In this document: one piece after another, positions 1 through 7,506 of the stretch
Numbering within the stretch: the stretch's first letter is position 1
Layout: every line of letters begins with the position of its first letter
NCBI GenBank assembly: GCA_023255415.1
Contig: JALRIN010000046.1
Location: 1-17,835 of the forward strand
Origin: Cypionkella sp.
GTDB lineage: Bacteria; Pseudomonadota; Alphaproteobacteria; Rhodobacterales; Rhodobacteraceae
Length of the DNA stretch: 17,835 nucleotides
Direction of reading: 5' to 3'
Notes under the pieces: model-generated
What the model saw: the letters and a program-made list of their open reading frames with translations, nothing else
What the model was told of the DNA's origin: nothing
The model's database searches: none
Made by a program: the position numbers and the translations under genes

Positions 1-1
1 G

Positions 2-1195
2 ACCACCGCCTATGTGTTTCGCGATGCCGATCACGCGGCGAAATTGTTTAACCTGCAAGAGGTTGGCTATATCTACTCGCGTCTGACCAACCCGACGATC
101 TCGGCCTTGGCCAATCGGGTTGCAGCGCTTGAAGGCGGGGCGGGGGCTGTGTGCTGCTCGTCGGGCCATGCGGCACAGCTGATGGCGCTGTTTCCGCTGA
201 TGCAGCCGGGGTGCAATGTGGTGGCCTCGTCGCGGCTTTACGGCGGCACCATCCAGCAATTTGCCAATACCATCCGCAAATTCGGCTGGTCGGCAAAATT
301 CGTCGATACCGATGATCTGCTTGCGGTCGAACATGCGATTGACGAAAACACCCGCGCGGTGTTCTGCGAAACCATCGCCAACCCCGGCGGCTATGTCACC
401 GATCTGGACGCGCTGGCGCGGATTGCGGATCAGGCAGGCATTCCGCTGATCGTCGACAACACCACCGCCACGCCCTATCTGTGCCGCCCGATCGAGCATG
501 GCGCGACGCTGGTGGTGCATTCGGCCACCAAATACCTGACCGGCAACGGCACGGTCACCGGCGGCGTGGTGGTTGACAGCGGCAAGTTCGACTGGTCGAA
601 GAACGACAAATTCCCCAGCCTGTCGCAGCCCGAACCCGCCTATCACGGACTGAACTTTCACGGTGCTTTGGGGGCGATGGCCTTTACCTTCCATTCCATC
701 GCCGTGGGTCTGCGCGATCTGGGCATGACGATGAACCCACAGGGCGCGCATTACACCCTGATGGGGATCGAAACGCTGTCGCTGCGCATGCAGCGCCATG
801 TCGAAAACGCCATGACCGTGGCGCAATACCTCGAGCAAGACCCACGGGTCGAGGCTGTCACCTATGCTGGCCTGAAATCTTCCCCCTATAACCACCGCGC
901 GCTGTCGATGCTGCCAAAGGGTGCTGGGGCTTTGTTCACGGTTTCGGTCAAGGGCGGCTATGACGCTTGTGTCAAGCTGGTCGATAGCCTCAAGCTGTTC
1001 AGCCATGTCGCCAACCTGGGCGACACCCGCAGCCTGATCATCCACCCCGCCTCGACCACCCACCGCCAATTGGATGAGGCGGCGCAAATCAAGGCAGGGG
1101 CCGCGCCGAATGTGGTGCGGCTGTCGATCGGCATTGAAGATGTGCGCGACATCATCGCCGATCTGGATCAGGCGCTGACGGCTGCAACCGCGTAA
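2..1195 (+). CDS. metY: O-acetylhomoserine sulfhydrylase-type PLP enzyme (5' partial)
   Basis: Cys/Met-metabolism PLP enzyme, most like O-acetylhomoserine aminocarboxypropyltransferase, which makes homocysteine from O-acetylhomoserine and sulfide in the cytoplasm for methionine synthesis. The reading frame is open to the window edge (first full codon at 2, reading TTAYVFRDADHAA), so a GTG at 14 is not the true start. Roughly 30-40 N-terminal residues are missing compared with the usual ~430. Visible family motifs are YSRLTNPT near the start, SSGHAAQ in the PLP phosphate-binding region, IVDNTTATPYL, and HSATKYLTG, whose lysine (codon 530-532) should form the Schiff base with PLP. It ends with TAA just before a strong terminator. 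Methionine gamma-lyase or cystathionine gamma-synthase relatives share the fold; the FNLQEVGYIYSRLTNPT stretch and the long C-terminal half favour the MetY branch. Confidence 0.88.
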   Translation, partial: TTAYVFRDADHAAKLFNLQEVGYIYSRLTNPTISALANRVAALEGGAGAVCCSSGHAAQLMALFPLMQPGCNVVASSRLYGGTIQQFANTIRKFGWSAKFVDTDDLLAVEHAIDENTRAVFCETIANPGGYVTDLDALARIADQAGIPLIVDNTTATPYLCRPIEHGATLVVHSATKYLTGNGTVTGGVVVDSGKFDWSKNDKFPSLSQPEPAYHGLNFHGALGAMAFTFHSIAVGLRDLGMTMNPQGAHYTLMGIETLSLRMQRHVENAMTVAQYLEQDPRVEAVTYAGLKSSPYNHRALSMLPKGAGALFTVSVKGGYDACVKLVDSLKLFSHVANLGDTRSLIIHPASTTHRQLDEAAQIKAGAAPNVVRLSIGIEDVRDIIADLDQALTAATA

Positions 1196-1209
1196 AGCCG
1201 CCAAAAAAC

Positions 1210-1252
1210 TTCACCCCGCAGATCAACTGCGGGGTGAAAATCTTTGTTTTTT
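1210..1252 (+). terminator. Intrinsic terminator after the metY-like gene
   Basis: A perfect 11-bp inverted repeat (TTCACCCCGCA at 1210-1220, TGCGGGGTGAA at 1228-1238) with a 7-nt loop is followed by a T-rich run ending in six T at 1247-1252. It lies 15 bases after the TAA stop. This is a textbook Rho-independent terminator that separates the enzyme gene from the next + strand gene. Confidence 0.93.
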
Positions 1253-1440
1253 ATGACAAAAACCAGATATCCGACCAAAAACGCTTAGCTCACGCCTTCA
1301 AACATTTTCGGGCCGCAAAAGACTTGGCGGAAAACCGCGAAAACCTTGGCTTTTTCTTTTCTTCGGCAGATTCCTGCTATACGAAGGGGGTATTCTAGGC
1401 TGTGTTCCCGCAGGCCTTCCTCTTGTGCTAGACCCGTGAC

Positions 1441-4152
1441 ATGAAACCAGCCTTCGCCCTTGATTTCCGCAATGACGCTGTCGGACTGTTGCATCGGTCC
1501 GCCGGGGGCTGGCAGATGGTGGGCTCGGTTGCGCTTGACACCCCTGATCTGGCCGAAGCGCTGAACTATCTGCGCTCGACCGCTTTGGGCCTGTCGCCCA
1601 AGGGCATCACCACCAAGCTGATCATCCCTGACGACCAAATCCTTTATACCACCGTCACCGCCCCCGGCCCAACTGCGGCCGAACGGCTTGCGCAGGTGAC
1701 AGCGGCGCTGGAAGGCCGCACGCCCTATGATGTGGCGGATCTGGCTTTTGACATTCTGGGCGATGGCCCCGAGGTAACGGTCGCCGTGATCGCCAAGGAA
1801 ACGCTGGCCGAGGCAGAGGCCTTTGCGGTGGAACATCGCTTTAATCCGGTGTCCTTTGTTGCGGTGCCAGAGCGCAAGGATATCAAAGGCGAGCCGTGGT
1901 TTGGCATGACCGCAGGCGCTGCAAGTCTGATCGGCGCGGGCAAAACCGTGACGCGTGACAGCAATGCGGTGGTGATCAGCCAACGCCCGCGCCTGCCCGA
2001 AGCCGAAGCGGCGGTCGAAGCCGAGGTCGAAGCCGCGGTCGAAACGCCCGAGGATTTGTCCAAAATCGTGGCACAAGAGCCCGAGGCTGCGGCCGCCGCA
2101 GCGATCGCAGAGCCCCCCGCCGCGCAGCCAGAGCTTGAGCTTTCGCCACGGCCTTCCCCCAGCGCTGCTTTGGCGCAGCCTTTGGAACCCGCGCGCCCTG
2201 CTCCGCCGTCAACCGATGCGTCCAGTGACCGCGAGCTGATCGCGCGTCTGGGCGATGCTTTGGCGACGCCGATTGCCCAGCCACAGCGCGAAGACCTTTC
2301 CCTGCCCGCCGATGCAGAGCCCCCCCAAACTTTGCCCCTTGACGCCGCGCTGCCTGAGGAAGACGAAGCGCCGATGGCCTTGGACGTGCAGCCCGAGGAT
2401 GGTTTGGACGACGAGCCGCAGGGCGCTGCGATTATTCGCGCGGCTCTTGCCGGCAAATCTGCGCGGGTGACCGAGACAACGATTGAAGACCCGCTGCCCC
2501 CCTCTCCGGTGACAGAGCCGATCGCAGGCTTTAGCAGCCGGCGGGTGAACAGCGCAGCCCCAGTGGGCAAGGCGCCCTTGCTTGGGGCCGCGCGGGCAAG
2601 CACGACTGCGCCCCCCAAGCCCGCTGCCGCGTCCAAGGCTGCATCGGCGGCCAAACGCGGTGTTGGCGCGCTGGTCAATGCCGCCACAGCCCCAAAGCGA
2701 CAAAAGGTTGAACTGACCAAAGCCTCGGCCAATGCGGCGGCAACGCTGACAGCGGATGTGTCGCGCAAAGCTGTGCCAAAATCGGCAGCTGGCTTTTCAC
2801 CACGCCAACAGGTGCGCGGCAAACCGCGCTATCTTGGCCTGATCATGACCGTGGTTTTGCTGTTTCTGTTGGCGATGGTGGCGGCTTGGTCGTCTTATTC
2901 TCTGGGCGCGTGGAATACCGACCCCACGGATCCGTCGCAGCCTGTGATGGCGCAGTCAGATGCCAGCCTGCCCGATGCGGTGCCAGATATTGAAGACGAG
3001 ATGGCGGCTGATCTGCAAGACCCCGCAGCCAGCGCAGATGGCCAAGACAGCCCAGCGCCAGAGCTGTCAGCCCAAGGCCCCGCAAGCGCTGCCACGCTGC
3101 CGCAAGACACCGCGATGACCGCCGCCGCAGATGGCACGCAAGACGAGATTTATCTGGCGACAGTCGACGCCCCACCTGCAGCACCTGATCCCTTGTCGCT
3201 GCCGCTGCCCGATGCACGTGGCGACCCTTTGCCCATTGCACAGGCCGCACCGCCACCCTTTGGCACGGTGTATCAGTTTGCCGCGGATGGCACGATCCGC
3301 CCAACGCCCGAGGGGATCATCACTCCCGAGGGCGTTCTGCTGCGTGCCGGTCGCCCGCAAGTGGTGCCCGCAGAGCGGCCAGCGGCAATTACCGCAGCCC
3401 TAGCCGCAGTGACGCCAACCGCCCCTGGGGCTGGTGACACCGCTGGCGTCCCAGATCTGCCAGCAGCGGCCTTTGCCGACCCTGCGTTGATCGGCAAGTT
3501 GCCCAAGCCACGCCCGGCCAATCTGGTGCCCGCAGCGCCTGCCGATCAAGGCTCGCTGGCGCCGCTGGCGGGCAGCCGGGTTGCAAGTCTGCGGCCACAA
3601 CCGCGCCCGCAACAGAGGCTTGCTGCCGGTGAAGGCGCGCGGCTGGCCTCGGCGGCGGCATCTTTGACCACGGCCAGCGCGTCACTGGGCTCTGCCAGCA
3701 CCAGCCCACAAGCCATCGCGATCAGCCGCAAACCTGTGGCCCGCCCCAAAGACATGAGCCGTGCTGTCGAGGCCGCGATCGCAGCCGCCTTGCAGCAGCC
3801 CGCCCCGGCGGCGCTGGCCAGCTCGACCGCAGCCATCGCGCTGCAACCCTTGGCTCCCGAAGCCGACGGCGAACCCGATGTTGTGGCCTCGAACCAAAAG
3901 ACGCCGCTGCGCACCACCGTGGCCAAACAAGCGACCTATAAGAACGCGATCAACCTGACAAAGATCAACCTGATTGGCGTCTATGGCACCCAGTCCAGCC
4001 GCTATGCTTTGGTGCGCCAATCCAATGGCCGCTACAAAAAGGTCAAGGTCGGCGACTCGATCGAAGGCGGGCGCATCGCCGCGATCACGGCGACCGAAGT
4101 GCGCTATCAAAAGGGCAACCGTCTGATCGCCCTTGAGATGCCAAAGGACTAA
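1441..4152 (+). CDS. Single-pass membrane protein with PilM/GspL-like N-terminus and PilP/GspC-like C-terminus
   Basis: A 903-residue protein I cannot name. Residues ~1-144 read like the actin-like cytoplasmic domain of GspL/PilM: a short opening with AxDF, then IIPDDQILYTTVTAPG (from residue 61), RLAQVTAALEGRTPYDVADLAFDI, VTVAVIAKETLAEAEAFA and FVAVPE. Residues ~150-460 are a low-complexity Ala/Pro/Glu linker. RGKPR at 459-463 precedes one hydrophobic segment (about 464-484), so the positive-inside rule puts the N-terminus in the cytoplasm. A second Ala/Pro-rich linker (~485-834) should be periplasmic. Residues ~835-901 (INLIGVYGTQSSRYALVR, YKKVKVGDSIEGGRIAAI, RLIALEMP) resemble the beta-rich HR/PilP domain of GspC and PilP. 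No other secretion or pilus gene is in the window. The start is the first ATG, without a clear Shine-Dalgarno sequence. Such proteins are often left as hypothetical or mislabelled because of their Ala/Pro content. The gene call is solid; the domain reading is inference. Confidence 0.85.
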   Translation: MKPAFALDFRNDAVGLLHRSAGGWQMVGSVALDTPDLAEALNYLRSTALGLSPKGITTKLIIPDDQILYTTVTAPGPTAAERLAQVTAALEGRTPYDVADLAFDILGDGPEVTVAVIAKETLAEAEAFAVEHRFNPVSFVAVPERKDIKGEPWFGMTAGAASLIGAGKTVTRDSNAVVISQRPRLPEAEAAVEAEVEAAVETPEDLSKIVAQEPEAAAAAAIAEPPAAQPELELSPRPSPSAALAQPLEPARPAPPSTDASSDRELIARLGDALATPIAQPQREDLSLPADAEPPQTLPLDAALPEEDEAPMALDVQPEDGLDDEPQGAAIIRAALAGKSARVTETTIEDPLPPSPVTEPIAGFSSRRVNSAAPVGKAPLLGAARASTTAPPKPAAASKAASAAKRGVGALVNAATAPKRQKVELTKASANAAATLTADVSRKAVPKSAAGFSPRQQVRGKPRYLGLIMTVVLLFLLAMVAAWSSYSLGAWNTDPTDPSQPVMAQSDASLPDAVPDIEDEMAADLQDPAASADGQDSPAPELSAQGPASAATLPQDTAMTAAADGTQDEIYLATVDAPPAAPDPLSLPLPDARGDPLPIAQAAPPPFGTVYQFAADGTIRPTPEGIITPEGVLLRAGRPQVVPAERPAAITAALAAVTPTAPGAGDTAGVPDLPAAAFADPALIGKLPKPRPANLVPAAPADQGSLAPLAGSRVASLRPQPRPQQRLAAGEGARLASAAASLTTASASLGSASTSPQAIAISRKPVARPKDMSRAVEAAIAAALQQPAPAALASSTAAIALQPLAPEADGEPDVVASNQKTPLRTTVAKQATYKNAINLTKINLIGVYGTQSSRYALVRQSNGRYKKVKVGDSIEGGRIAAITATEVRYQKGNRLIALEMPKD
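2014..2043 (+). repeat. Short in-frame tandem repeat (Val-Glu-Ala)
   Basis: GTCGAAGCC occurs at 2014-2022 and 2026-2034, and GTCGAA again at 2038, a 12-base period within the cytoplasmic linker of the 903-residue protein. It encodes VEAEVEAAVE. It is probably slippage-prone low-complexity coding sequence rather than a regulatory element. Confidence 0.6.
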
Positions 4153-4155
4153 ACC

Positions 4156-4183
4156 AGCCTGGGCGGCCAAGCCCGCACAGGCT
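4156..4183 (+). other. Weak hairpin after the 903-residue gene
   Basis: AGCCTG at 4156-4161 pairs with CAGGCT at 4178-4183, with a smaller inner GGC/GCC stem. It sits 4 bases after the stop codon but has no T-run behind it, so it is not a canonical intrinsic terminator. It could protect the mRNA 3' end or act with Rho. The rest of the 163-base gap to the antiporter gene holds a 10-bp palindrome (4225-4234) and no convincing promoter. Confidence 0.4.
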
Positions 4184-4224
4184 GACGCCAATGTGACAAA
4201 GCTTTTCCCCCGCAGCGATAGGTT

Positions 4225-4234
4225 TTGCATGCAA
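4225..4234. other. 10-bp palindrome upstream of the antiporter gene
   Basis: TTGCATGCAA is a perfect palindrome 81 bases upstream of the antiporter start codon. Palindromes of this size can be dimeric regulator half-sites, but nothing identifies a regulator here and chance occurrence is quite possible. Confidence 0.25.
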
Positions 4235-4315
4235 TGGGCTTGCGGCGCTGCACGCCATGCGGGACACTCGATAAAACGACACCCCCACCCGTGCAGCCCA
4301 TAGCGAAAGTGACCG

Positions 4316-6280
4316 ATGGAAAGTTTCCTGTTCCAAGCCTCGATTTACCTTGGAGCGGCGGTTCTGGTGGTGCCCTTGGCGGTGCGGCTGGGGCTGGGGT
4401 CAGTGCTGGGCTATCTGGCGGCTGGCATTTTGATGGGTCCGATCTTGGGGCTTGCAGGCACCGAGACCAGCGATTTGCAGCATTTTGCCGAATTCGGCGT
4501 GGTTTTGATGCTGTTTCTGATCGGGCTCGAGCTTGAACCGAAAACCCTGTGGGAGATGCGTCACAAGCTGCTTGGCATGGGCGGCGCGCAGGTGATTGGC
4601 ACCATGGCGGCGGCCTATGGGCTGCTGATATGGTTTGAACACACAGCTTCGGTCGCGCTGATACTTGCGATGATGGCGGCGCTGTCCTCGACCGCTATCG
4701 TGTTGCAAACGCTGTCGGAAAAGAACCTGATGCGCACCCAAGGCGGGCGCTCGGCATTTTCGGTGTTGCTGACCCAAGACATCGCGGTGATCCCGATGCT
4801 GGCAATCATCCCGCTGCTGACGCTGCCGGAATACCAAGGCCCAAGTTCGGCGCAATTTGGCATCGTTAACCCTGACACCGCAGCGCCCGCGGTGGAAAGT
4901 GCTGCTGAACCGCTGATGAGTCTGGTGCAATCGCTGCCGGGCTGGGCTGCAACCTTGGTCACCATTGCCATCGTTGTGGGCATTGTTTTGGCGGGCCATT
5001 ACCTAAGCCGGCCGGTATTCCGCTTTGTCCATGCCGCCAAACTGCCCGAGATGAGCACCTTTATCTCTTTGCTGATGGTGCTGGGGATTGCGTTTTTGAT
5101 GATGCTTGTCGGGCTTTCGCCGGCTTTGGGCACCTTTGTGGCAGGGGTGGTTCTGGCCAACTCGGAATTTCGCCATCAGCTGGAAGCCGATCTGAAACCC
5201 TTTAAAGGCCTGCTGCTGGGGCTGTTTTTCATGACCGTGGGGGTGGGGATCAACTTTGGCATGTTGGCGCGCCAGCCTTTCACTGTGCTGGGGTTGACGC
5301 TGGGCTTAATGTTGATCAAGTCGCTGATTTTGTTAGCGATTGCCTTTGCGTTCAAGCTAAAACCGCAAGACCGCTGGCTGTTTTCGCTTAGCCTTGCGCA
5401 GGGCGGCGAGTTTGGCTTTCTGTTGGTCAGCTTTGCGCGCTCGGAACGCGCGTTGCCGCTAGCGGCAGGGCAGATGGCGCTTTTGGTGATCAGCCTGTCG
5501 ATGCTACTGACGCCTTTGCTGTTCATCGGCTATGACTATCTCAACAAGCGTTTTGCCCCCGCCAAACCAAGCCAAGCGCCGGATGAGATCACCGCAAAGG
5601 GTCAGGTCATTGTCGCCGGGATCGGGCGGTTTGGGCAGGTGGTCAACCGCTTGGTGCGCACCTCTGGCATCCCGACCGTGGTTTTGGACAGCGATATGCA
5701 AACCATTGAAACCATGCGCCGCTTTGGGGTGAAGGGGTTTTTCGGTGACCCGGCACGGCCCGAATTGCTAGAGGCCGCAGGTCTGGGCGAGGCGCAGGTC
5801 ATCGTGGTGGCGGTGGATGATCGCGACACCTGCACGCGGATCGTGCGCTATGCCCGTTCGCGCAGGCCCGATATTCACATCGTCGCCCGCGCCGGCGACC
5901 GCGTGCATGTCTATGAATTATATCAGGCCGGTGCCAATGACATCGTGCGCGAAACCTTTGACAGCTCGATCCGCGCCGGGCGTTATGTCTTGGAAAACAT
6001 GGGATTTTCTGAATATGAGGCCGCAAAGGTCAGCCAAGCCTATTTCCGCATAGACCGCGCCGCCATGCGCGATCTAGCCAAGGTTTGGGTGCCGGGGCAG
6101 CCAGTCTATCTGAACGAGGCCTATGTCGAACGCGCCAAGCAATTGGACCGCGATCTGGAAAACGCCCTGATGGAGGAGCTGCACGAGGTCAGCCCGATGG
6201 CGCCCGAAGACGATCTGGACGAAGGCTCACCCGACGAACTGCCCGCATCGCTGGTGACGCCGGTGAAACCCGAGGCATAA
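4316..6280 (+). CDS. KefB/KefC-type K+/H+ antiporter (CPA2 family) with RCK/TrkA-N domain
   Basis: Inner-membrane monovalent cation:proton antiporter of 654 residues, close to the usual Kef length. Residues ~1-410 are a chain of hydrophobic segments with hallmark Na+/H+ exchanger motifs: GYLAAGILMGP, LFLIGLELEP, SSTAIVLQTL, LSPALGTFVAGVVLANSEFRHQLEADLKPFKGL split across the transport core, FFMTVGVGINF and QGGEFGFLL. Residues ~429-550 form a cytoplasmic Rossmann RCK domain, with GIGRFG (G435, G437, G440) for NAD(H)/nucleotide binding and FFGDPARPELLEAAG. An acidic tail follows. In Escherichia coli, Kef proteins are gated by glutathione adducts and use ancillary KefF/KefG; no such partner is in the window, so ligand control here is unknown. 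The start ATG at 4316 fits the family N-terminus; its Shine-Dalgarno is weak. It ends directly at a bidirectional terminator. Confidence 0.92.
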   Translation: MESFLFQASIYLGAAVLVVPLAVRLGLGSVLGYLAAGILMGPILGLAGTETSDLQHFAEFGVVLMLFLIGLELEPKTLWEMRHKLLGMGGAQVIGTMAAAYGLLIWFEHTASVALILAMMAALSSTAIVLQTLSEKNLMRTQGGRSAFSVLLTQDIAVIPMLAIIPLLTLPEYQGPSSAQFGIVNPDTAAPAVESAAEPLMSLVQSLPGWAATLVTIAIVVGIVLAGHYLSRPVFRFVHAAKLPEMSTFISLLMVLGIAFLMMLVGLSPALGTFVAGVVLANSEFRHQLEADLKPFKGLLLGLFFMTVGVGINFGMLARQPFTVLGLTLGLMLIKSLILLAIAFAFKLKPQDRWLFSLSLAQGGEFGFLLVSFARSERALPLAAGQMALLVISLSMLLTPLLFIGYDYLNKRFAPAKPSQAPDEITAKGQVIVAGIGRFGQVVNRLVRTSGIPTVVLDSDMQTIETMRRFGVKGFFGDPARPELLEAAGLGEAQVIVVAVDDRDTCTRIVRYARSRRPDIHIVARAGDRVHVYELYQAGANDIVRETFDSSIRAGRYVLENMGFSEYEAAKVSQAYFRIDRAAMRDLAKVWVPGQPVYLNEAYVERAKQLDRDLENALMEELHEVSPMAPEDDLDEGSPDELPASLVTPVKPEA

Positions 6281-6309
6281 AAAAGACGGCCCCAAAGGGC
6301 CGCCTTTTT
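6280..6309. terminator. Bidirectional terminator between kef and carD
   Basis: GGCCC (6288-6292), loop CAAA, GGGCC (6297-6301), extended outward by C-G, one A-C mismatch, G-C and five A-T pairs. An A-run on one side and a T-run on the other make it a terminator for both convergent genes. It starts on the last base of the antiporter stop codon and ends 16 bases from the carD stop. Confidence 0.9.
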
Positions 6310-6325
6310 CGCAACGATCAGCCGA

Positions 6326-6835
6326 TCAGGCCGCGCGGCCAACCAAAACGTCGCCGACTTTTTTCTGCGCGCCGGCCTCATCCACGCCCGAGACCGCTGC
6401 AACTTCACGGGTCAACCGCTCGAGTGCGGCTTCGTAAAGCTGACGTTCAGAGTAGGACTGTTCGCGCTGATCGTCCGAACGGTGCAGGTCGCGCACGACC
6501 TCGGCAATCGCCATCAGATCGCCCGAGTTGATCTTTTGCTCGTATTCCTGCGCGCGGCGCGACCACATCGCACGCTTTACGCGGGCCTTGCCCTTCAGCG
6601 TGTCCAAAGCCTTGGTCACCACATCAGGGGTCGACAGCGACCGCATGCCGACATCTGTCGCCTTATGGGTCGGAACCCGCAGCGTCATCTTGTCTTTTTC
6701 AAAGGAAATCACGAAGAGTTCCAGCATAAGACCTGCGATCTCTTGCTCTTCGATAGAGACGATTTTGCCAACACCATGCGCCGGATAAACCACAAATTCG
6801 TTCGGGCGGAAGTCAGGCTTCTTCGATTTGGTCAT
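6326..6835 (-). CDS. carD: CarD/CdnL family RNA polymerase-binding transcription factor
   Basis: A 169-residue global transcription regulator that binds the RNA polymerase beta subunit and stabilises open promoter complexes. The N-terminal RNAP-interaction domain (~8-70) shows FRPNEFVVYPAHGVGKI, LELFVISFEKDKMTLRVPT and GMRSLS. The helical C-terminal domain holds KGKARVKRAMWSRRAQEYEQK, including a tryptophan (W91) at the place used by CarD proteins to wedge into the upstream edge of the -10 bubble, then INSGDLMAIAEVVRDL. A GAGGAA Shine-Dalgarno (within 6843-6849) is 8 bases from the ATG and decides the start. It is last in the helicase-S4-fdxA-carD series but has a likely promoter of its own and a structured leader. 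Length and motifs are typical for alphaproteobacteria. Confidence 0.95.
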   Translation of the reverse strand: MTKSKKPDFRPNEFVVYPAHGVGKIVSIEEQEIAGLMLELFVISFEKDKMTLRVPTHKATDVGMRSLSTPDVVTKALDTLKGKARVKRAMWSRRAQEYEQKINSGDLMAIAEVVRDLHRSDDQREQSYSERQLYEAALERLTREVAAVSGVDEAGAQKKVGDVLVGRAA

Positions 6836-6862
6836 TCAGTCATTTCCTCGGCTAGACCCCTG

Positions 6863-6924
6863 TTCCACACAAAAAACCAACGACGCTGAAAATCTTTCAG
6901 CGAGGCTTTTGGTTTTTTGTGGAA
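6863..6924 (-). promoter_or_regulatory. Large two-part hairpin in the carD leader / fdxA 3' region
   Basis: Outer arms TTCCAC-(AC)-AAAAAACCAA (6863-6880) and TTGGTTTTTTGTGGAA (6909-6924) pair over 16 bp with a single 2-nt bulge. Inside, CGCTGAAA (6884-6891) and TTTCAGCG (6895-6902) form a perfect 8-bp stem with a 3-nt loop. Read on the - strand, the inner stem is followed by TCGTTGGTTTTTT, the form of an intrinsic terminator. It can end fdxA transcripts, but only 27 bases separate it from the carD start, which is too little for a promoter. It must therefore also lie in the carD leader, where it could act as an attenuator. The structure is certain; the function is inference. Confidence 0.7.
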
Positions 6925-6985
6925 TATTACCCTAAGCAGGCAGCGTTTGGGTCTGTTACAAGCGTCCGTGTTTGTTTGTGAAATC

Positions 6986-7014
6986 AGTGTAACACAAAAA
7001 ACAGCTGATTCCAA
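6986..7014 (-). promoter_or_regulatory. Candidate carD promoter
   Basis: On the - strand, TTGGAA (7009-7014), a 17-base spacer, then TACACT (6986-6991), each 4/6 to the sigma-70 consensus. Transcription would start near 6979, giving a leader of about 145 bases that contains the large hairpin. The -10 ends in T, a feature I recall as uncommon at Rhodobacter promoters and relevant to control by CarD. The remaining fdxA-carD gap (7015-7117) shows nothing I can name. Confidence 0.5.
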
Positions 7015-7117
7015 CCGCCGCGAATTTGACGCATTTCACGGCAAGCTTTTGATCTGAAATGTCTTTTTCAAAACGAGCCCCTGCCCTCACCGCAAAGTGG
7101 CCCGAATCAGGCGCGGC

Positions 7118-7456
7118 TTAGCCGCCCAAACCTGCGGCTTCGGAGAAGTATTTCTCTTTCTTGCCGGTTTCGCCATCCCGCGCCTCTGCTTCTGGCAGCG
7201 GGTCTTTTTTGGTGACAATCACCGGCCACATCTCGGAATACTTGCGGTTAAAGGTCACCCAAGCGTCCATATCAGGCTCGGTATCGGGACGAATGGCATC
7301 AGCGGGGCATTCGGGTTCGCAGACGCCGCAGTCAATGCATTCATCTGGATGGATCACCAGCATGTTCTCGCCCTCGTAAAAACAATCCACGGGGCAGACT
7401 TCAACGCAGTCGGTGTATTTGCAGGCAATGCAGTTGTCGATCACCACATAGGTCAT
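7118..7456 (-). CDS. fdxA: 7Fe ferredoxin ([3Fe-4S][4Fe-4S]), FdxA type
   Basis: A 112-residue cytoplasmic low-potential electron carrier. Compared with Azotobacter FdI, C9, C17 and C50 should bind the 3Fe cluster and C21, C40, C43 and C46 the 4Fe cluster (numbering one higher); C12 and C25 are extra cysteines. The C-terminal half with DMDAWVTFNRKYSEMWPVI is the usual FdxA extension, and the length matches the family. The frame extends upstream to 7510, but MTYVVIDNCIACKYTDC is the conserved start and has AGGAG (7467-7471) 10 bases before it, so 7456 is chosen. It lies 50 bases after the S4 gene and is probably cotranscribed with it. The redox partner cannot be told from the sequence. Confidence 0.95.
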   Translation of the reverse strand: MTYVVIDNCIACKYTDCVEVCPVDCFYEGENMLVIHPDECIDCGVCEPECPADAIRPDTEPDMDAWVTFNRKYSEMWPVIVTKKDPLPEAEARDGETGKKEKYFSEAAGLGG

Positions 7457-7506
7457 TGGGGGCAGGCTCCTATTTCCGCAAGATCTGGTTACTAAAGCCA
7501 GCCGCA

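Noticed and set aside
1375..1440. Possible -10 boxes (CTATAC at 1377, TAGACC at 1429) before the 903-residue gene
   Set aside because: Neither has a convincing -35 at 16-18 bases, so no promoter is called.
1725..2822. Long - strand open frame (365 codons) opposite the 903-residue gene
   Set aside because: Ala/Ser/Gly-rich low-complexity translation, no family motif, lies antisense to a gene with better codon use; a GC-content shadow.
4193..4221. GTGACA with a GATAG-like box 17 bases on, before the antiporter gene
   Set aside because: The -10 match is poor; not enough to call a promoter.
6832..6842. Mini-frame ATG ACT GAA TGA overlapping the carD ATG
   Set aside because: The only Shine-Dalgarno (GAGGAA) abuts this ATG and is correctly spaced for carD itself, so translation of the mini-frame is unlikely.
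6832..7014. 60-codon - strand frame from a TTG ending on the carD start
   Set aside because: It begins inside the proposed promoter, spans the hairpin, has no ribosome site and no family resemblance.
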